Source: M3007 sp031373665
Lineage (GTDB): Bacteria; Bacteroidota; Bacteroidia; Chitinophagales; Saprospiraceae
DNA length: 64,000 nucleotides
Direction: 5' to 3'
Assembly (NCBI GenBank): GCA_031373665.1
Contig: JANMMZ010000043.1
Coordinates: 62,001-126,000, forward strand
Every line of letters starts with the position of its first letter. Position 1 is the stretch's first letter. The notes beneath the pieces are model-generated. The model was not told the DNA's origin. It saw only the letters and a program-made list of their open reading frames with translations, and did not search any database. Made by a program: the position numbers and the translations under genes. Positions 34,647-43,463 of this stretch are shown here, one piece after another.

Positions 34647-37600
34647 CTAATCTTTTTTTTGTTTCACTTGCTCCACCTCCAACAATCGGCGTTCAAAGTT
34701 TTGCATGCGTTTTTGCAAGTCCGCATTCTCCTTTTTTAGCCCCTCTATTTCTTTTTGTTGCTCCTGTACAGCCTTGATGGCCAATACTCCAAACCCGGCA
34801 TAATTCAAAGCCAAGAATTTGCCGCTACCATCTCGGCTTTCATTGTCAATGACCAATTCTGGAAACAACGACTGAACATTTTGAGCCAAAAATCCGATAG
34901 ACCGTTTGGCATTGTCTGCATCGTTCTTGTAATTGTATGATACAGCGTTCAGTTGCATGATTTTCTGAATTACTTGATCATTGAGCCCAAGTACATCTCT
35001 TTTTAGGCGTGAATCGGAAGGCGTGTATAGACCGTTTGTAGCAAACGTACCCACTGCTAAGGCGGGCGAAGTTGTATTAAACAGTTTAAGGGTATTGTCC
35101 GTGCCATCTACTGCGAAATCCCAGGTGTAACCTGTTGTAGAATGCTGTAATGACAATCCAAGACCAAGGTGAGAGACCAATAAACGGCTACCATTGGTGT
35201 TTGACATACCTAGTCCAATATTACCTGCATTGCTAATATTAAACACTTTAGAGGTGCTAGGACTATTAATGATATTAAACTCACCGCCACCTTTGGCCGA
35301 AATTTGCCAAGTGCCAGCAGAACCAGCGCTTGCAAAACCAATGGTTGCTGGGGCTGTTCCTGATTGTTCCACCACTAAAGCAGGCGCAACCGTTGAAGAC
35401 ACAAAGTGACCTTCTCCCTTTACATCTAAGGTATAGGCAGGGGCATTATTATTGATACCCACATTGCCAGCACCTGTGATCAAAGACGGGCCTGTAGCAG
35501 AGGAGAAAAAGGCTGCTGGGCCAGCGGGATTTCCAAAAACCTGCAATTTGGCAGTTCCAGTGGCTGGGCCACCAATACTGACAGTGCCAGTATTAGTATT
35601 TTGTATATTAGTACTGCCCATCCAGAAAGTACCACTTCCTGCTAATAAAGGTGCTAAATCTACAGTATTTCCATCAGTAATGCCAAGTATTGTCCCTGCG
35701 AGTGTCAGGTCTTGGAGTTCGTTTGTTTTGTCTAAATCACCGATATTAGTGATCGTAGCCGTTGATGCTCCTGTGCTGGCTATATCAATACCCGCACCAG
35801 CGGTAAAAGTAATGCCTCCGCCTGTACCAGCGTTATCATTTTGAGGCAACCAAGTAGTACCACTCCATTTTAATACTTGTCCCGTAGTGGCTCCTTGTTG
35901 AGCCAGTCGCAGCTGGTTTGCTGTGGTACCATTGCCCGTTAAAGTAGCATTCACTGCAACTGTTTGAGTACCCCAATTGTCGCCACTCAGTGTAGCAGGC
36001 AGCCAAGTAGTACCATTCCAGCGCAATACTTGGCCAGTGGTGGCTCCTTGTTGTGCAATCCGCAATTGATTTGCCGCAGTACCAATACCAGTCATCGTTG
36101 CATTGGTGGATACTGTCTGTGTACCCCAGTTGTCGCCTGTGGCTGTACCGGGAGTCCAAGAGGTTCCATCCCAGCGCAATACTTGGCCAGTGGTGGCGCC
36201 TTGTTGAGACAGTGTTATGGGACTTGCTGGTGTGCCGTCTCCGTCTAAAATAGGGGTTGTGTTGACTACTTGCGTGCCCCAATTATCGCCAGTACCTGCG
36301 GTTGCCACCTCGTCATCAGCAGCAGCCCAATTGGTACCATTCCATTTAATAACTTGACCAGTTGTGGCATTCATATCATCAATTTTTGCAGGTGTTACAG
36401 CATCATCTAGAATATTGGCCGTTTCTACCGCATTATTGGCAAGCTCGCTGGTGGTCACCACATCGGCTTTAATCTGGAGGTTTGAAAACACGCCACTTAC
36501 GTCACCATTGGCTACGGTAGCAGTAGTAAGATCGTCACCAGCATTGGTATCCCCTAGGTTAGTGATAGTGTAAGTAGTGCCGCTCAGTACAACACCTATG
36601 CCAGTTCCTCCAATAATATCTACAGAACCGCCCCCAGTACCACTGTTCAGGTCAGTTCCTGGAGCCCAGGCCGTACCATTCCATTTTAATACTTGTCCGG
36701 TAGTAGCACTCATATCATCTATTTTTGCCGCCGTAATCGCACCATTGGCTACATTAGCCGTTTCTACTGCGTTATTCGCAAGTTCGCTGGTCGTGATAAC
36801 ATCGGCCTTGATCTGCAAATTAGAAAACACGCCACTCACGTCTCCATTAGCAGTTGTAGTGGTAGTCACATCATTGGTAGCGTCTGTGTCGCCCGTATTA
36901 TTAATAGTATAGACCGTTCCAGCAAGATCAACATCTATCCCAGAGCCAGCCTGTACTGTATTACCACCGCCACCAGTTTGATCTGCTGCTGGAGCCCAAT
37001 TGGTTCCATTCCATTTTAATATTTGGCCGTTTGTGGCACCCATATCATCAATCTTGGCAGCCGTCACGGCATCATCCAATAAATTAGCCGTTTCTACTGC
37101 ATTATTGGCAAGTTCACTGGTCGTGATGACATCAGCCTTGATCTGTAAATTAGAAAACACACCACTCACATCGCCGTTGGCGGCGGTGGTAGTAGTGACA
37201 TCGTTGGTAGCGTCGGTGTCGCCCGTATTTTGAATACTGAAATTAGGACTACTGCCAGTAATGCTAATACCTGCTAATCCTGTCAAGGAAACCGTAGGGC
37301 CGCTTGCATCGGCTGCTGGAGCCCAATTGGAGCCATTCCATTTTAATACTTGACCGTTTGAAGCACCCATATCTGCCAGTTTACTGGCGGTGACCGCTTC
37401 TGTGGCTATTTCGGAAGACGTGACTGAGTTAGGTGCCAATTCGCTTGAGGTAACCGCATTATCTGCTATTTCGTTAGATCCTACCACATTTGCTTTGATT
37501 TCCAAGGCATTGTACGCACCCGACACATCGCCATTAAAGGTGGTACCTTGTGTTAGGTCGTCACTAGCATTGGTATCACCTGTATTATTTACGGTAAAAA

Positions 37601-38429
37601 TAGAGCCATTTTGTGAGGTCGTAATACCGGGGCCACCAACAATACTGACATTGACATTGGTGCCTACAAAAACAGTTTGAATACTAGTGATTCGGCCTTC
37701 ATTATTTACTGATATGATAGGTATTTGTGCTGCGCTGCCATAAGTCCCTGGATTGGAAAGTGGGGTAGTGAGTCCAATCGTTCCAGAAGACGTGATAGGC
37801 CCCCCCTGCAATCCATTTCCTGTATTTATCTGTGTAACAGTACCATTGGTATTACCAATATCATCCACGGCGGGTTGCCAGCCTGTTCCGTTCCATTTCA
37901 TGACTTGACCTGCTTGAGCACCTTGTTGTGCCAAGGCTATTGGATTGGCCACTGTACCATTGCCAACAAGGGTAGGGTTGGTTTGTACCGTCTGCGAGCC
38001 CCAATTGTCGCCACCTGTACTACTAGTACCACCAGCATACAAGGCGTAAGGTACGCTCATCAGCTGTGCATCACCAATTGACTCAAATACACTGGGTGAT
38101 ACTTCCAATGAAATAGTCAAGTATTTGGGGCCTCCACCCCAATTAACATCGGCAAAAGTATTTTGAAGCGGAGTGCCTTGACCCACTACTAAGTTGATGA
38201 GACCAAACTCATTGGTAGAACTGGTTTGCTTTTCCGAGTAACCTACAGGCCCATTGGGTGCACCACTGCGGATAGAGAACAGGAGGGTAACTGTCTGATT
38301 TGCAATAACCGCATTATTGTTGTCGCGAATAATACATTGATAATTAAATCCTTGGGGTAGATATTGTGCGGCAAGCGGCAAAATTGCACAAATCGTCAAC
38401 AGCAACATTAAGGATAAACGCTGTTTCAT
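34647..38429 (-). CDS. Repetitive surface fibre with C-terminal S74 intramolecular chaperone
   Basis: A 1260-residue exported fibre-like protein. The signal peptide ends near residue 22 (PLAAQ). Residues 26-135 are a conserved head (LPQGFNYQCIIRDNNN). Residues about 287-710 hold repeats of about 112 residues (GDVSGVFSNLQIKADV, SELANNAVETAN, LKWNGTNWAP) and about 714-866 hold three repeats of 51 residues (GDNWGTQTV, LAQQGATTGQVLRWNG). The S74 domain begins SDSRLKRDV at residue 1138; Ser1138 and Lys1143 match the spacing of the self-cleaving Ser/Lys pair in phage endosialidase chaperones. KSIGFLAQNVQSLFPE-like text and a coiled-coil tail (1218-1257) complete it. It should trimerise and then cleave off the tail. 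It follows the T9SS gene by 42 bases. Confidence 0.88.
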   Translation of the reverse strand: MKQRLSLMLLLTICAILPLAAQYLPQGFNYQCIIRDNNNAVIANQTVTLLFSIRSGAPNGPVGYSEKQTSSTNEFGLINLVVGQGTPLQNTFADVNWGGGPKYLTISLEVSPSVFESIGDAQLMSVPYALYAGGTSSTGGDNWGSQTVQTNPTLVGNGTVANPIALAQQGAQAGQVMKWNGTGWQPAVDDIGNTNGTVTQINTGNGLQGGPITSSGTIGLTTPLSNPGTYGSAAQIPIISVNNEGRITSIQTVFVGTNVNVSIVGGPGITTSQNGSIFTVNNTGDTNASDDLTQGTTFNGDVSGAYNALEIKANVVGSNEIADNAVTSSELAPNSVTSSEIATEAVTASKLADMGASNGQVLKWNGSNWAPAADASGPTVSLTGLAGISITGSSPNFSIQNTGDTDATNDVTTTTAANGDVSGVFSNLQIKADVITTSELANNAVETANLLDDAVTAAKIDDMGATNGQILKWNGTNWAPAADQTGGGGNTVQAGSGIDVDLAGTVYTINNTGDTDATNDVTTTTTANGDVSGVFSNLQIKADVITTSELANNAVETANVANGAITAAKIDDMSATTGQVLKWNGTAWAPGTDLNSGTGGGSVDIIGGTGIGVVLSGTTYTITNLGDTNAGDDLTTATVANGDVSGVFSNLQIKADVVTTSELANNAVETANILDDAVTPAKIDDMNATTGQVIKWNGTNWAAADDEVATAGTGDNWGTQVVNTTPILDGDGTPASPITLSQQGATTGQVLRWDGTSWTPGTATGDNWGTQTVSTNATMTGIGTAANQLRIAQQGATTGQVLRWNGTTWLPATLSGDNWGTQTVAVNATLTGNGTTANQLRLAQQGATTGQVLKWSGTTWLPQNDNAGTGGGITFTAGAGIDIASTGASTATITNIGDLDKTNELQDLTLAGTILGITDGNTVDLAPLLAGSGTFWMGSTNIQNTNTGTVSIGGPATGTAKLQVFGNPAGPAAFFSSATGPSLITGAGNVGINNNAPAYTLDVKGEGHFVSSTVAPALVVEQSGTAPATIGFASAGSAGTWQISAKGGGEFNIINSPSTSKVFNISNAGNIGLGMSNTNGSRLLVSHLGLGLSLQHSTTGYTWDFAVDGTDNTLKLFNTTSPALAVGTFATNGLYTPSDSRLKRDVLGLNDQVIQKIMQLNAVSYNYKNDADNAKRSIGFLAQNVQSLFPELVIDNESRDGSGKFLALNYAGFGVLAIKAVQEQQKEIEGLKKENADLQKRMQNFERRLLEVEQVKQKKD
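35832..37571 (-). repeat. Tandem coding repeats of the fibre gene (336 and 153 bases)
   Basis: Two repeat families lie in tandem inside the fibre gene. The longer unit (about 336 bases, 112 residues) recurs four times with one or two degenerate copies; the shorter (153 bases, 51 residues) occurs three times at 35832-36290. Copies are close in DNA as well as in protein, for example the shared ttggccagtggtggctcctt stretch, so unequal recombination could change fibre length. Confidence 0.85.
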
Positions 38430-38471
38430 AATTAAACTCAGTTTTGGAAATGAAATGAATCGGATAAATGT

Positions 38472-38966
38472 TTACAGTCGTACAAAGCGTACGGAAGCGG
38501 AAGATCTTGACTCTAAATCGAATATCTGGAGGATATAAACACCCGCCTTCAATTCGCTGCAATCCAACGATGTGCCACTTGCTTGATCTAAAAACTGATC
38601 AAACAGCACGGGTTGCCCAAGTAGATTAAATACATTAGCCTTGAGGCGACCAACTTTTTCTTCTGAAAACTGGACTTCTAGGAAGTCTGTTGTAGGATTA
38701 GGGAAAATTTCGATTTGCCATTCGGCCAAATCAATATTGTCGGTAGCGACCGACATACAATGTTCAGGCTGCTGAAAGCCTTCGGTGAATTTTTTACCCG
38801 CACCAGCAATAGTGCGGATCACGACTTCACCAGCCGTGTAAGTGAATTTTTTGCCACCCTGTACTCCAGAACCACCTGCGCTGCCAATAACTTGCATGCA
38901 AATACTCTGCGAAATGAGGGCTTGAGCAAGGAGCATCAATGCTCCCAAAATGATGAATCGGTTCAT
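38472..38966 (-). CDS. Small secreted protein with T9SS type A sorting domain
   Basis: A 164-residue exported protein. The start at 38966 (MNRFIILGALMLLAQA) begins the signal peptide; the longer frame adds 28 residues with no role. Residues about 22-70 contain GSAGGSGVQGGKKFTYTAGE and TEGFQQPEHC, a segment found before type A sorting domains. Residues about 80-164 are the sorting domain (IEIFPNPTTDFLEVQF, then GVYILQIFDLESRSSASVRF). It is probably co-transcribed with the fibre gene 42 bases downstream. Its own role may be as a surface anchor or partner for the fibre, which is inference. Confidence 0.82.
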   Translation of the reverse strand: MNRFIILGALMLLAQALISQSICMQVIGSAGGSGVQGGKKFTYTAGEVVIRTIAGAGKKFTEGFQQPEHCMSVATDNIDLAEWQIEIFPNPTTDFLEVQFSEEKVGRLKANVFNLLGQPVLFDQFLDQASGTSLDCSELKAGVYILQIFDLESRSSASVRFVRL

Positions 38967-39139
38967 GGCATCATTTAAAACAGTGAAGAGATGTTTCCTT
39001 TGCAAAGCATTTGCCATATAAAAACGACATATGGTATAAACTATTTGCAAAGAAATACTATTAAAGTGGTAGTAAAGAGCAAAAAATATGCCAGTGTCGC
39101 ATTTCCGTCAAATATATTTAAAATAAGAGTCAAGGAGTA

Positions 39140-40462
39140 TTAGAAAAGATTGTACTGTTTAATTTTGCGGTAAAGGGTACGTTCACTGATTTTCAACTCT
39201 TCTGCGGCCTCTTTTCTGCGGCCATTGTATTTTTTCAAAGAACGCTTGATAGCATCTTTTTCTATTTCATCCATTGCTAGTAGTGATTCCTCTTCCGACT
39301 TTTCTATATTCATGGATGGTTTCGCCGACTCTATAACAAAGGAGCGAGGAGATTCCTTCTCATGAGTTTGGTAATAAGATTGGCGGTCTTCAAAACCCTC
39401 CAAACTATTGGAGTTGTGTTCAAAATTCTGACTATTTATTGCGCTTGGCAATGGAGCGAAAGAAAGGTCGGGCATTCGCAAATTATTACTCTTTACCAAC
39501 TCATAAATAAGCGATTTGAGGTCATTCAAATCCTTTTTCATGTCAAAGAGTACTTTGTAAAGCAATTCCCGTTCTTGAAAATCACCACCGCCTTTGCTAT
39601 TTTGTGAAGTTGAAATCACTGGCAAGTGCCTATTAAATAGGCGTGGCATATTTGATTGTAGCGATTCGGCACTGATTTGGCGATCTTCCGATAATACGCT
39701 CAATTGCTCAGCAACATTGCGTAATTCACGAATATTGCCCGGCCACTGATAGTTTTCTAGGACTAGTTCTGCCCGATCATCGAGTTTAATGGGCTGCATT
39801 CGGTATTTTTCAGCAAAATCAAAAGCGAATTTTCTAAAAAGTACAATAATATCTTCCCTGCGCTCTTTGAGTGAGGGCACCCTAATGGGGACTGTATTGA
39901 GGCGGTAATAAAGGTCTTCCCTAAATTTTCCTTTGCGGACGGCCTCTTCCAATTGGACATTGGTGGCGGCAATTACGCGAACATCCGTTTTTTGGGTTTT
40001 AGACGCACCTACCCTGATGAATTCGCCAGACTCCAACACACGAAGCAAATAAGCCTGTGTGTCTAAAGGCATTTCGCCAATTTCATCCAAAAATATAGTA
40101 CCACCATTCACGGTTTCAAAATATCCTTTACGATCACCCATTGCACCTGTAAAGGAACCTTTTTCATGACCAAATAATTCGGAATTGATGGTTCCTTCTG
40201 GGATAGCACCACAGTTTACCGCAATAAATTCATTGTGTTTTCGGCTACTCAAGGAATGTATGATTTTTGAAAAAACCTCTTTCCCAACCCCACTTTCTCC
40301 TGTAATCAGTACCGACAAATCGGTAGGTGCCACCCGGGTGGCGGTCTCCAATGAAGCATCCAGCACTGATGATACACCAACAATGCCGTACCGGGCTTTT
40401 ATAGACTGTAAATTTACCAAATTTTCCTTTTTTTGTAGTAAAAACTGGTCTTTTTTGACCAA
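39140..40462 (-). CDS. Sigma-54-dependent transcriptional activator (no receiver domain)
   Basis: A 440-residue activator. The AAA+ domain begins near residue 27 with Walker A GESGVGKE (55-62), the sigma-54 contact loop GSFTGA (102-107, one change from GAFTGA), Walker B TIFLDEIGEM, and the R-finger region VRVIAATN. A linker of about 120 residues without known motifs follows. The Fis-type helix-turn-helix ends the protein (KISERTLYRKIKQYNLF). There is no N-terminal receiver, GAF or PAS domain, so its signal must enter through the linker or a partner, or it may be controlled by expression alone. It lies 32 bases downstream of miaB, an arrangement also known in other Bacteroidota. Confidence 0.93.
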   Translation of the reverse strand: MVKKDQFLLQKKENLVNLQSIKARYGIVGVSSVLDASLETATRVAPTDLSVLITGESGVGKEVFSKIIHSLSSRKHNEFIAVNCGAIPEGTINSELFGHEKGSFTGAMGDRKGYFETVNGGTIFLDEIGEMPLDTQAYLLRVLESGEFIRVGASKTQKTDVRVIAATNVQLEEAVRKGKFREDLYYRLNTVPIRVPSLKERREDIIVLFRKFAFDFAEKYRMQPIKLDDRAELVLENYQWPGNIRELRNVAEQLSVLSEDRQISAESLQSNMPRLFNRHLPVISTSQNSKGGGDFQERELLYKVLFDMKKDLNDLKSLIYELVKSNNLRMPDLSFAPLPSAINSQNFEHNSNSLEGFEDRQSYYQTHEKESPRSFVIESAKPSMNIEKSEEESLLAMDEIEKDAIKRSLKKYNGRRKEAAEELKISERTLYRKIKQYNLF

Positions 40463-40494
40463 AATGGGAGCGGCTAAGTTTTTACGTCTTTAAA

Positions 40495-41940
40495 TTAACC
40501 CACAATTTCTCCGATCAATGTGGCACTGCTGGCCTCATTAATCCTTACCAATGCATAATCTCCAGGGTTATAGCCTTCTTTTTTAGGAAACACTGTCATC
40601 TTATTCTGGGTATTGCGACCACAAAAATCTTTGTCCGATTTTTTAGAATTTCCTTCAATCAAAATCTTGAATGTACTACCAATATCCTTCTGGTTATGGC
40701 GCAATGACACCGCACGTTGCACCCGAATGGCTTCCTCCAATCGACGTTTTTTAATCTCTTCTGGAACATCATCAGGATATTTACGTGCTGCAAGCGTACC
40801 TGGACGTTCGGAATAGTAAAATAAGTATGACATCGTAAAATTAGACCAATCAATAATGCTCAACGTATCTTGGTGTTCCGCTTCGGTCTCGCTACAAAAA
40901 CCAGTGATAATATCAGAAGAAATAGCGCAATCGGGCATGATACTGCGAATAGACTCCACTCGCGACATATACCACTCGCGATCATACGTTCTATTCATCA
41001 TTTCCAGCACCCGACTATTGCCTGACTGAACGGGTAAATGGATGTATTTACAGATATTTTCGTGTTTAGCCATGGTATGCAATACCTTGTCAACCATGTC
41101 TTTAGGGTGACTGGTGCTGAATCGTACGCGCAAATCAGGATTGATGAGTGCTACCATTTCCAGTAGGTCTCCAAAATCAACGTGAGCCCCCGTTTCTGGA
41201 TGATCCCACTTATAAGAGTCCACATTTTGACCCAATAAGGTTACCTCTTTGTACCCACTTTCACTTAGGTTGCGGGCTTCGGCAGCAATGCTGTATGGAT
41301 CGCGGGAGCGTTCGCGACCCCGAGTAAATGGCACCACACAGAATGAACACATATTGTCACACCCCCGCATGATAGAAATAAAAGCGGTGATTCCATTGCT
41401 CTCTAATCGCACAGGATTAATATCAGCATAGGTTTCTTCGCGGCTCAACAACACATTGACCATGCGGTTGCCTTCCTCAGCACCTCCAATGAGGTTGGGC
41501 AAATCGCGATAAGCATCGGGTCCAACAACCAAATCAACCAGTTTCTCTTCTTCCAGCCACTGTTTTTTTAGGCGTTCGGCCATGCAACCTAAGATACCGA
41601 CCTTCAGATCAGGGTTCTTCTTTTTATATACCTCAAAGATTCTCAACCTTTTACGCACTGTTTCTTCGGCTTTTTCACGAATAGAACAAGTATTAATCAG
41701 AATCAAATCGCTCTGTTCAATATTGCGCGTAGGAGCGTAACCAGCATCGTTTAGGATGGAGGCGACGATCTCTGAATCGCTAAAGTTCATCTGACAGCCG
41801 TAACTTTCGATATAAAATCGCTTGATGCCCGGTGTGTCCGACTCTTGCCAATTTTCTTTAAACAGCACATTGCCTTGGTTGGCTTCTTTCATCGTTTTGA
41901 CCCCTTCTATGGTCGGGTTGCTATCGTATAACATAGTCAT
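40495..41940 (-). CDS. miaB: tRNA-2-methylthio-N6-dimethylallyladenosine synthase
   Basis: A 481-residue radical-SAM methylthiotransferase that completes ms2i6A37 in tRNAs reading U-starting codons (EC 2.8.4.3). The start at 41940 (MTMLYDSNP) is chosen because a -7 element lies just upstream; the longer frame would run into it. The UPF0004 domain has YGCQMNFSDSE, INTCSIREKAEE and GILGCMAERL with its three cluster cysteines. The radical SAM motif is RGCDNMCSFC. The TRAM domain ends the protein (GDYALVRINEASSATLIG). Its substrate-forming partner miaA is also in this window, at 52.6 kb. Confidence 0.95.
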   Translation of the reverse strand: MTMLYDSNPTIEGVKTMKEANQGNVLFKENWQESDTPGIKRFYIESYGCQMNFSDSEIVASILNDAGYAPTRNIEQSDLILINTCSIREKAEETVRKRLRIFEVYKKKNPDLKVGILGCMAERLKKQWLEEEKLVDLVVGPDAYRDLPNLIGGAEEGNRMVNVLLSREETYADINPVRLESNGITAFISIMRGCDNMCSFCVVPFTRGRERSRDPYSIAAEARNLSESGYKEVTLLGQNVDSYKWDHPETGAHVDFGDLLEMVALINPDLRVRFSTSHPKDMVDKVLHTMAKHENICKYIHLPVQSGNSRVLEMMNRTYDREWYMSRVESIRSIMPDCAISSDIITGFCSETEAEHQDTLSIIDWSNFTMSYLFYYSERPGTLAARKYPDDVPEEIKKRRLEEAIRVQRAVSLRHNQKDIGSTFKILIEGNSKKSDKDFCGRNTQNKMTVFPKKEGYNPGDYALVRINEASSATLIGEIVG

Positions 41941-41956
41941 TATTAAATTTGCGCCG

Positions 41957-41964
41957 CAAAGATA
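41957..41964 (-). promoter_or_regulatory. -7 element upstream of miaB
   Basis: TATCTTTG on the minus strand is an exact TAnnTTTG -7 element, 16 bases before the miaB ATG. No TTG is found at the ideal 19-base spacing, so the -33 half is weak. Confidence 0.4.
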
Positions 41965-42010
41965 ATGCTTTTCTGTCAAAATGTCAGGACTGCCTTGAGA
42001 TAATTTGAAT

Positions 42011-42018
42011 TATCTTTG
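42011..42018 (+). promoter_or_regulatory. -7 element upstream of the arginyl-transferase-like gene
   Basis: TATCTTTG on the plus strand is an exact TAnnTTTG element, nine bases before the ATG at 42028. It mirrors the one for miaB in the same divergent gap and predicts a very short or absent leader. A good -33 match is not seen. Confidence 0.4.
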
Positions 42019-42027
42019 TGGCTGGCT

Positions 42028-42726
42028 ATGATTAATATTTTTGAAAACATCATTGATGAGCGGATGCCAATGGAGGCAACGGATCCCCAAAAATTCGACC
42101 AGTACTTGAATCTGGGATGGAGGTTATTGGGCTATTCGTTCATACGCCATAATATTACGTTTTGCAGGGGTGAGGTGTGTAATACTACGCCCCTACGGAT
42201 ACGGCTCAATGATTTTAAATTTTCTGCCAGCCAACAAAAACTCTTACGCAAACAATCAGGGCTTAGGGTTGAATTTGGAGAGATAGAAATAACATCGCAC
42301 ACGGAATGGTTATTTGAACGACATTGCGAACGACTTACAGAGCAAAAACCTGCGTCTATCTTTTCGTTTTTGAGTCCTCATGCGGCATCAGTTCCTGTTA
42401 AAGGGCTGGAAATACGCCTTTTTGAAGGCGATTTACATTTTGCCTCTAGTTTCATCCACCTTGGTGATAATAGTGTTTCTGGCACTTACTGCGTATTTGT
42501 TCCCGATATGGCGCACTATAGTCCTGGATCTTTGACTATGTTACTAGAGTTGCAATATGCACAACAAAATGGATATGAGTATTATTATCACGGTTATGTA
42601 AACACAGTACCGTCTCAGTTTGATTACAAACTGAACTATCATAGTTTAGAATCATTTGACTGGGAAACAGCGATTTGGTCTCCTCGCGAACGGGTGGCTG
42701 TAAAAAATTGGAAGTCATTTTTATAA
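42028..42726 (+). CDS. Arginyl-tRNA--protein transferase-like (ATE/GNAT-fold) protein
   Basis: A 232-residue cytoplasmic protein. The start at ATG 42028 is chosen over the TTG at 42016 because that one overlaps the -7 element. The C-terminal part (about 140-232) follows the ATE_C pattern: GTYCVFVPDMAHYSPGSLTM, LELQYAQQNGYEYYYHGYV, then FDYKLNYHSLESFDWETAIW. The N-terminal half has GYSFIRHNITFCRGEVC and PLRIRLNDFKFSASQQKLL, reminiscent of ATE_N with its R-Y-R-x-N segment. ATE-type enzymes add amino acids to protein N-termini as degradation signals; acceptor and amino acid for this branch are not known to me. A LOG gene follows 25 bases later. Confidence 0.7.
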   Translation: MINIFENIIDERMPMEATDPQKFDQYLNLGWRLLGYSFIRHNITFCRGEVCNTTPLRIRLNDFKFSASQQKLLRKQSGLRVEFGEIEITSHTEWLFERHCERLTEQKPASIFSFLSPHAASVPVKGLEIRLFEGDLHFASSFIHLGDNSVSGTYCVFVPDMAHYSPGSLTMLLELQYAQQNGYEYYYHGYVNTVPSQFDYKLNYHSLESFDWETAIWSPRERVAVKNWKSFL

Positions 42727-42751
42727 AAAAAATTAACAAAACAATATATAT

Positions 42752-43318
42752 ATGAAGTCAGTTGCAGTTTATTGCGGTGCTAACAAGGGTTTTCACCCTT
42801 GGTTTGAGGACGCTGCCAAAGAGTTAGGAAAGTTGTTGTCTGAACAAGGTATTAGAGTTGTTTTTGGTGGAGGAAGTGTAGGACTAATGGGTGTTTTGGC
42901 TGACAGTGTTTTGGCTCACGGAGGTGCAATAACTGGTATCATTACCCATCAATTAAACGATTTGGAATTAGGTCATCCGGGTGTGAAAGACATGATTATC
43001 GTAGATACTATGTCGGAACGTAGGTCAATGTTACTGGATGGTACCGATGGGGTTATCACTTTACCAGGTGGATATGGCTCTATGGATGAGCTATTTGAAG
43101 CCCTTACTATGGCACAACTGACAAAGTATAAGGCTCCTGTGGGTTTGCTGAATTTAAAAGGATATTACGATCCATTGTTGGTTATGCTTGACAGAATGGT
43201 GGAAGATGGTTTTCTTAAAGAAAACAATCGCCACCTGTGCATTGTAGCCGATAACAATATAGATCTGTTGGACAAGATGCGTAAACATGAGTTCAAAGCC
43301 CTTACAAAGTGGCAATAA
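42752..43318 (+). CDS. LOG family protein (TIGR00730)
   Basis: A 188-residue Rossmann-type protein of the LOG family, nucleotide-monophosphate phosphoribohydrolases named for cytokinin activation. The phosphate-binding GGGSVGLMG (39-47) and the catalytic PGGYGSMDELFEALT (105-119) are intact, with Arg91 in SERRSMLL also fitting. It would cleave the N-glycosidic bond of nucleoside monophosphates; bacterial substrates vary. It lies 25 bases after the ATE-like gene and is probably co-transcribed. Confidence 0.93.
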   Translation: MKSVAVYCGANKGFHPWFEDAAKELGKLLSEQGIRVVFGGGSVGLMGVLADSVLAHGGAITGIITHQLNDLELGHPGVKDMIIVDTMSERRSMLLDGTDGVITLPGGYGSMDELFEALTMAQLTKYKAPVGLLNLKGYYDPLLVMLDRMVEDGFLKENNRHLCIVADNNIDLLDKMRKHEFKALTKWQ

Positions 43319-43371
43319 TGCCTTCAATAGGTTAAAATTAATTTAAAAAACAGGTTTTAGGCCATACTGGC

Positions 43372-43403
43372 TTGGAATTGGAGTTCTATTGGTATTACTT
43401 TTG
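43372..43403 (+). promoter_or_regulatory. Bacteroidota-type promoter of the thioredoxin-like/PolX operon
   Basis: TTG (43372-43374) lies 21 bases ahead of TACTTTTG (43396-43403), an exact TAnnTTTG element. Transcription from here would begin near 43408, after the first in-frame ATG at 43389, which supports the start at 43464. Confidence 0.5.
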
Positions 43404-43463
43404 TACAATAATCTGTCTAATCTACTGAAATATACATTTTCAGTTTTATCGTTTTATAAACAC

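Noticed and set aside
35832..37571. Regularly spaced repeats as a CRISPR array
   Set aside because: Units are 153 and 336 bases, in frame, with diverged copies of coding sequence. There are no unique spacers and no cas genes.
35452..37680. Several plus-strand open frames inside the fibre gene, up to 130 codons
   Set aside because: They are low-complexity Val/Ser/Pro shadows of the repeat region, with no start context and no known motif. The minus-strand frame has signal peptide and recognisable domains.
34647..38966. A prophage, suggested by the tail-fibre-type S74 domain
   Set aside because: No capsid, terminase, portal, integrase or lysis gene lies nearby. The protein has a signal peptide and its neighbours are chromosomal.
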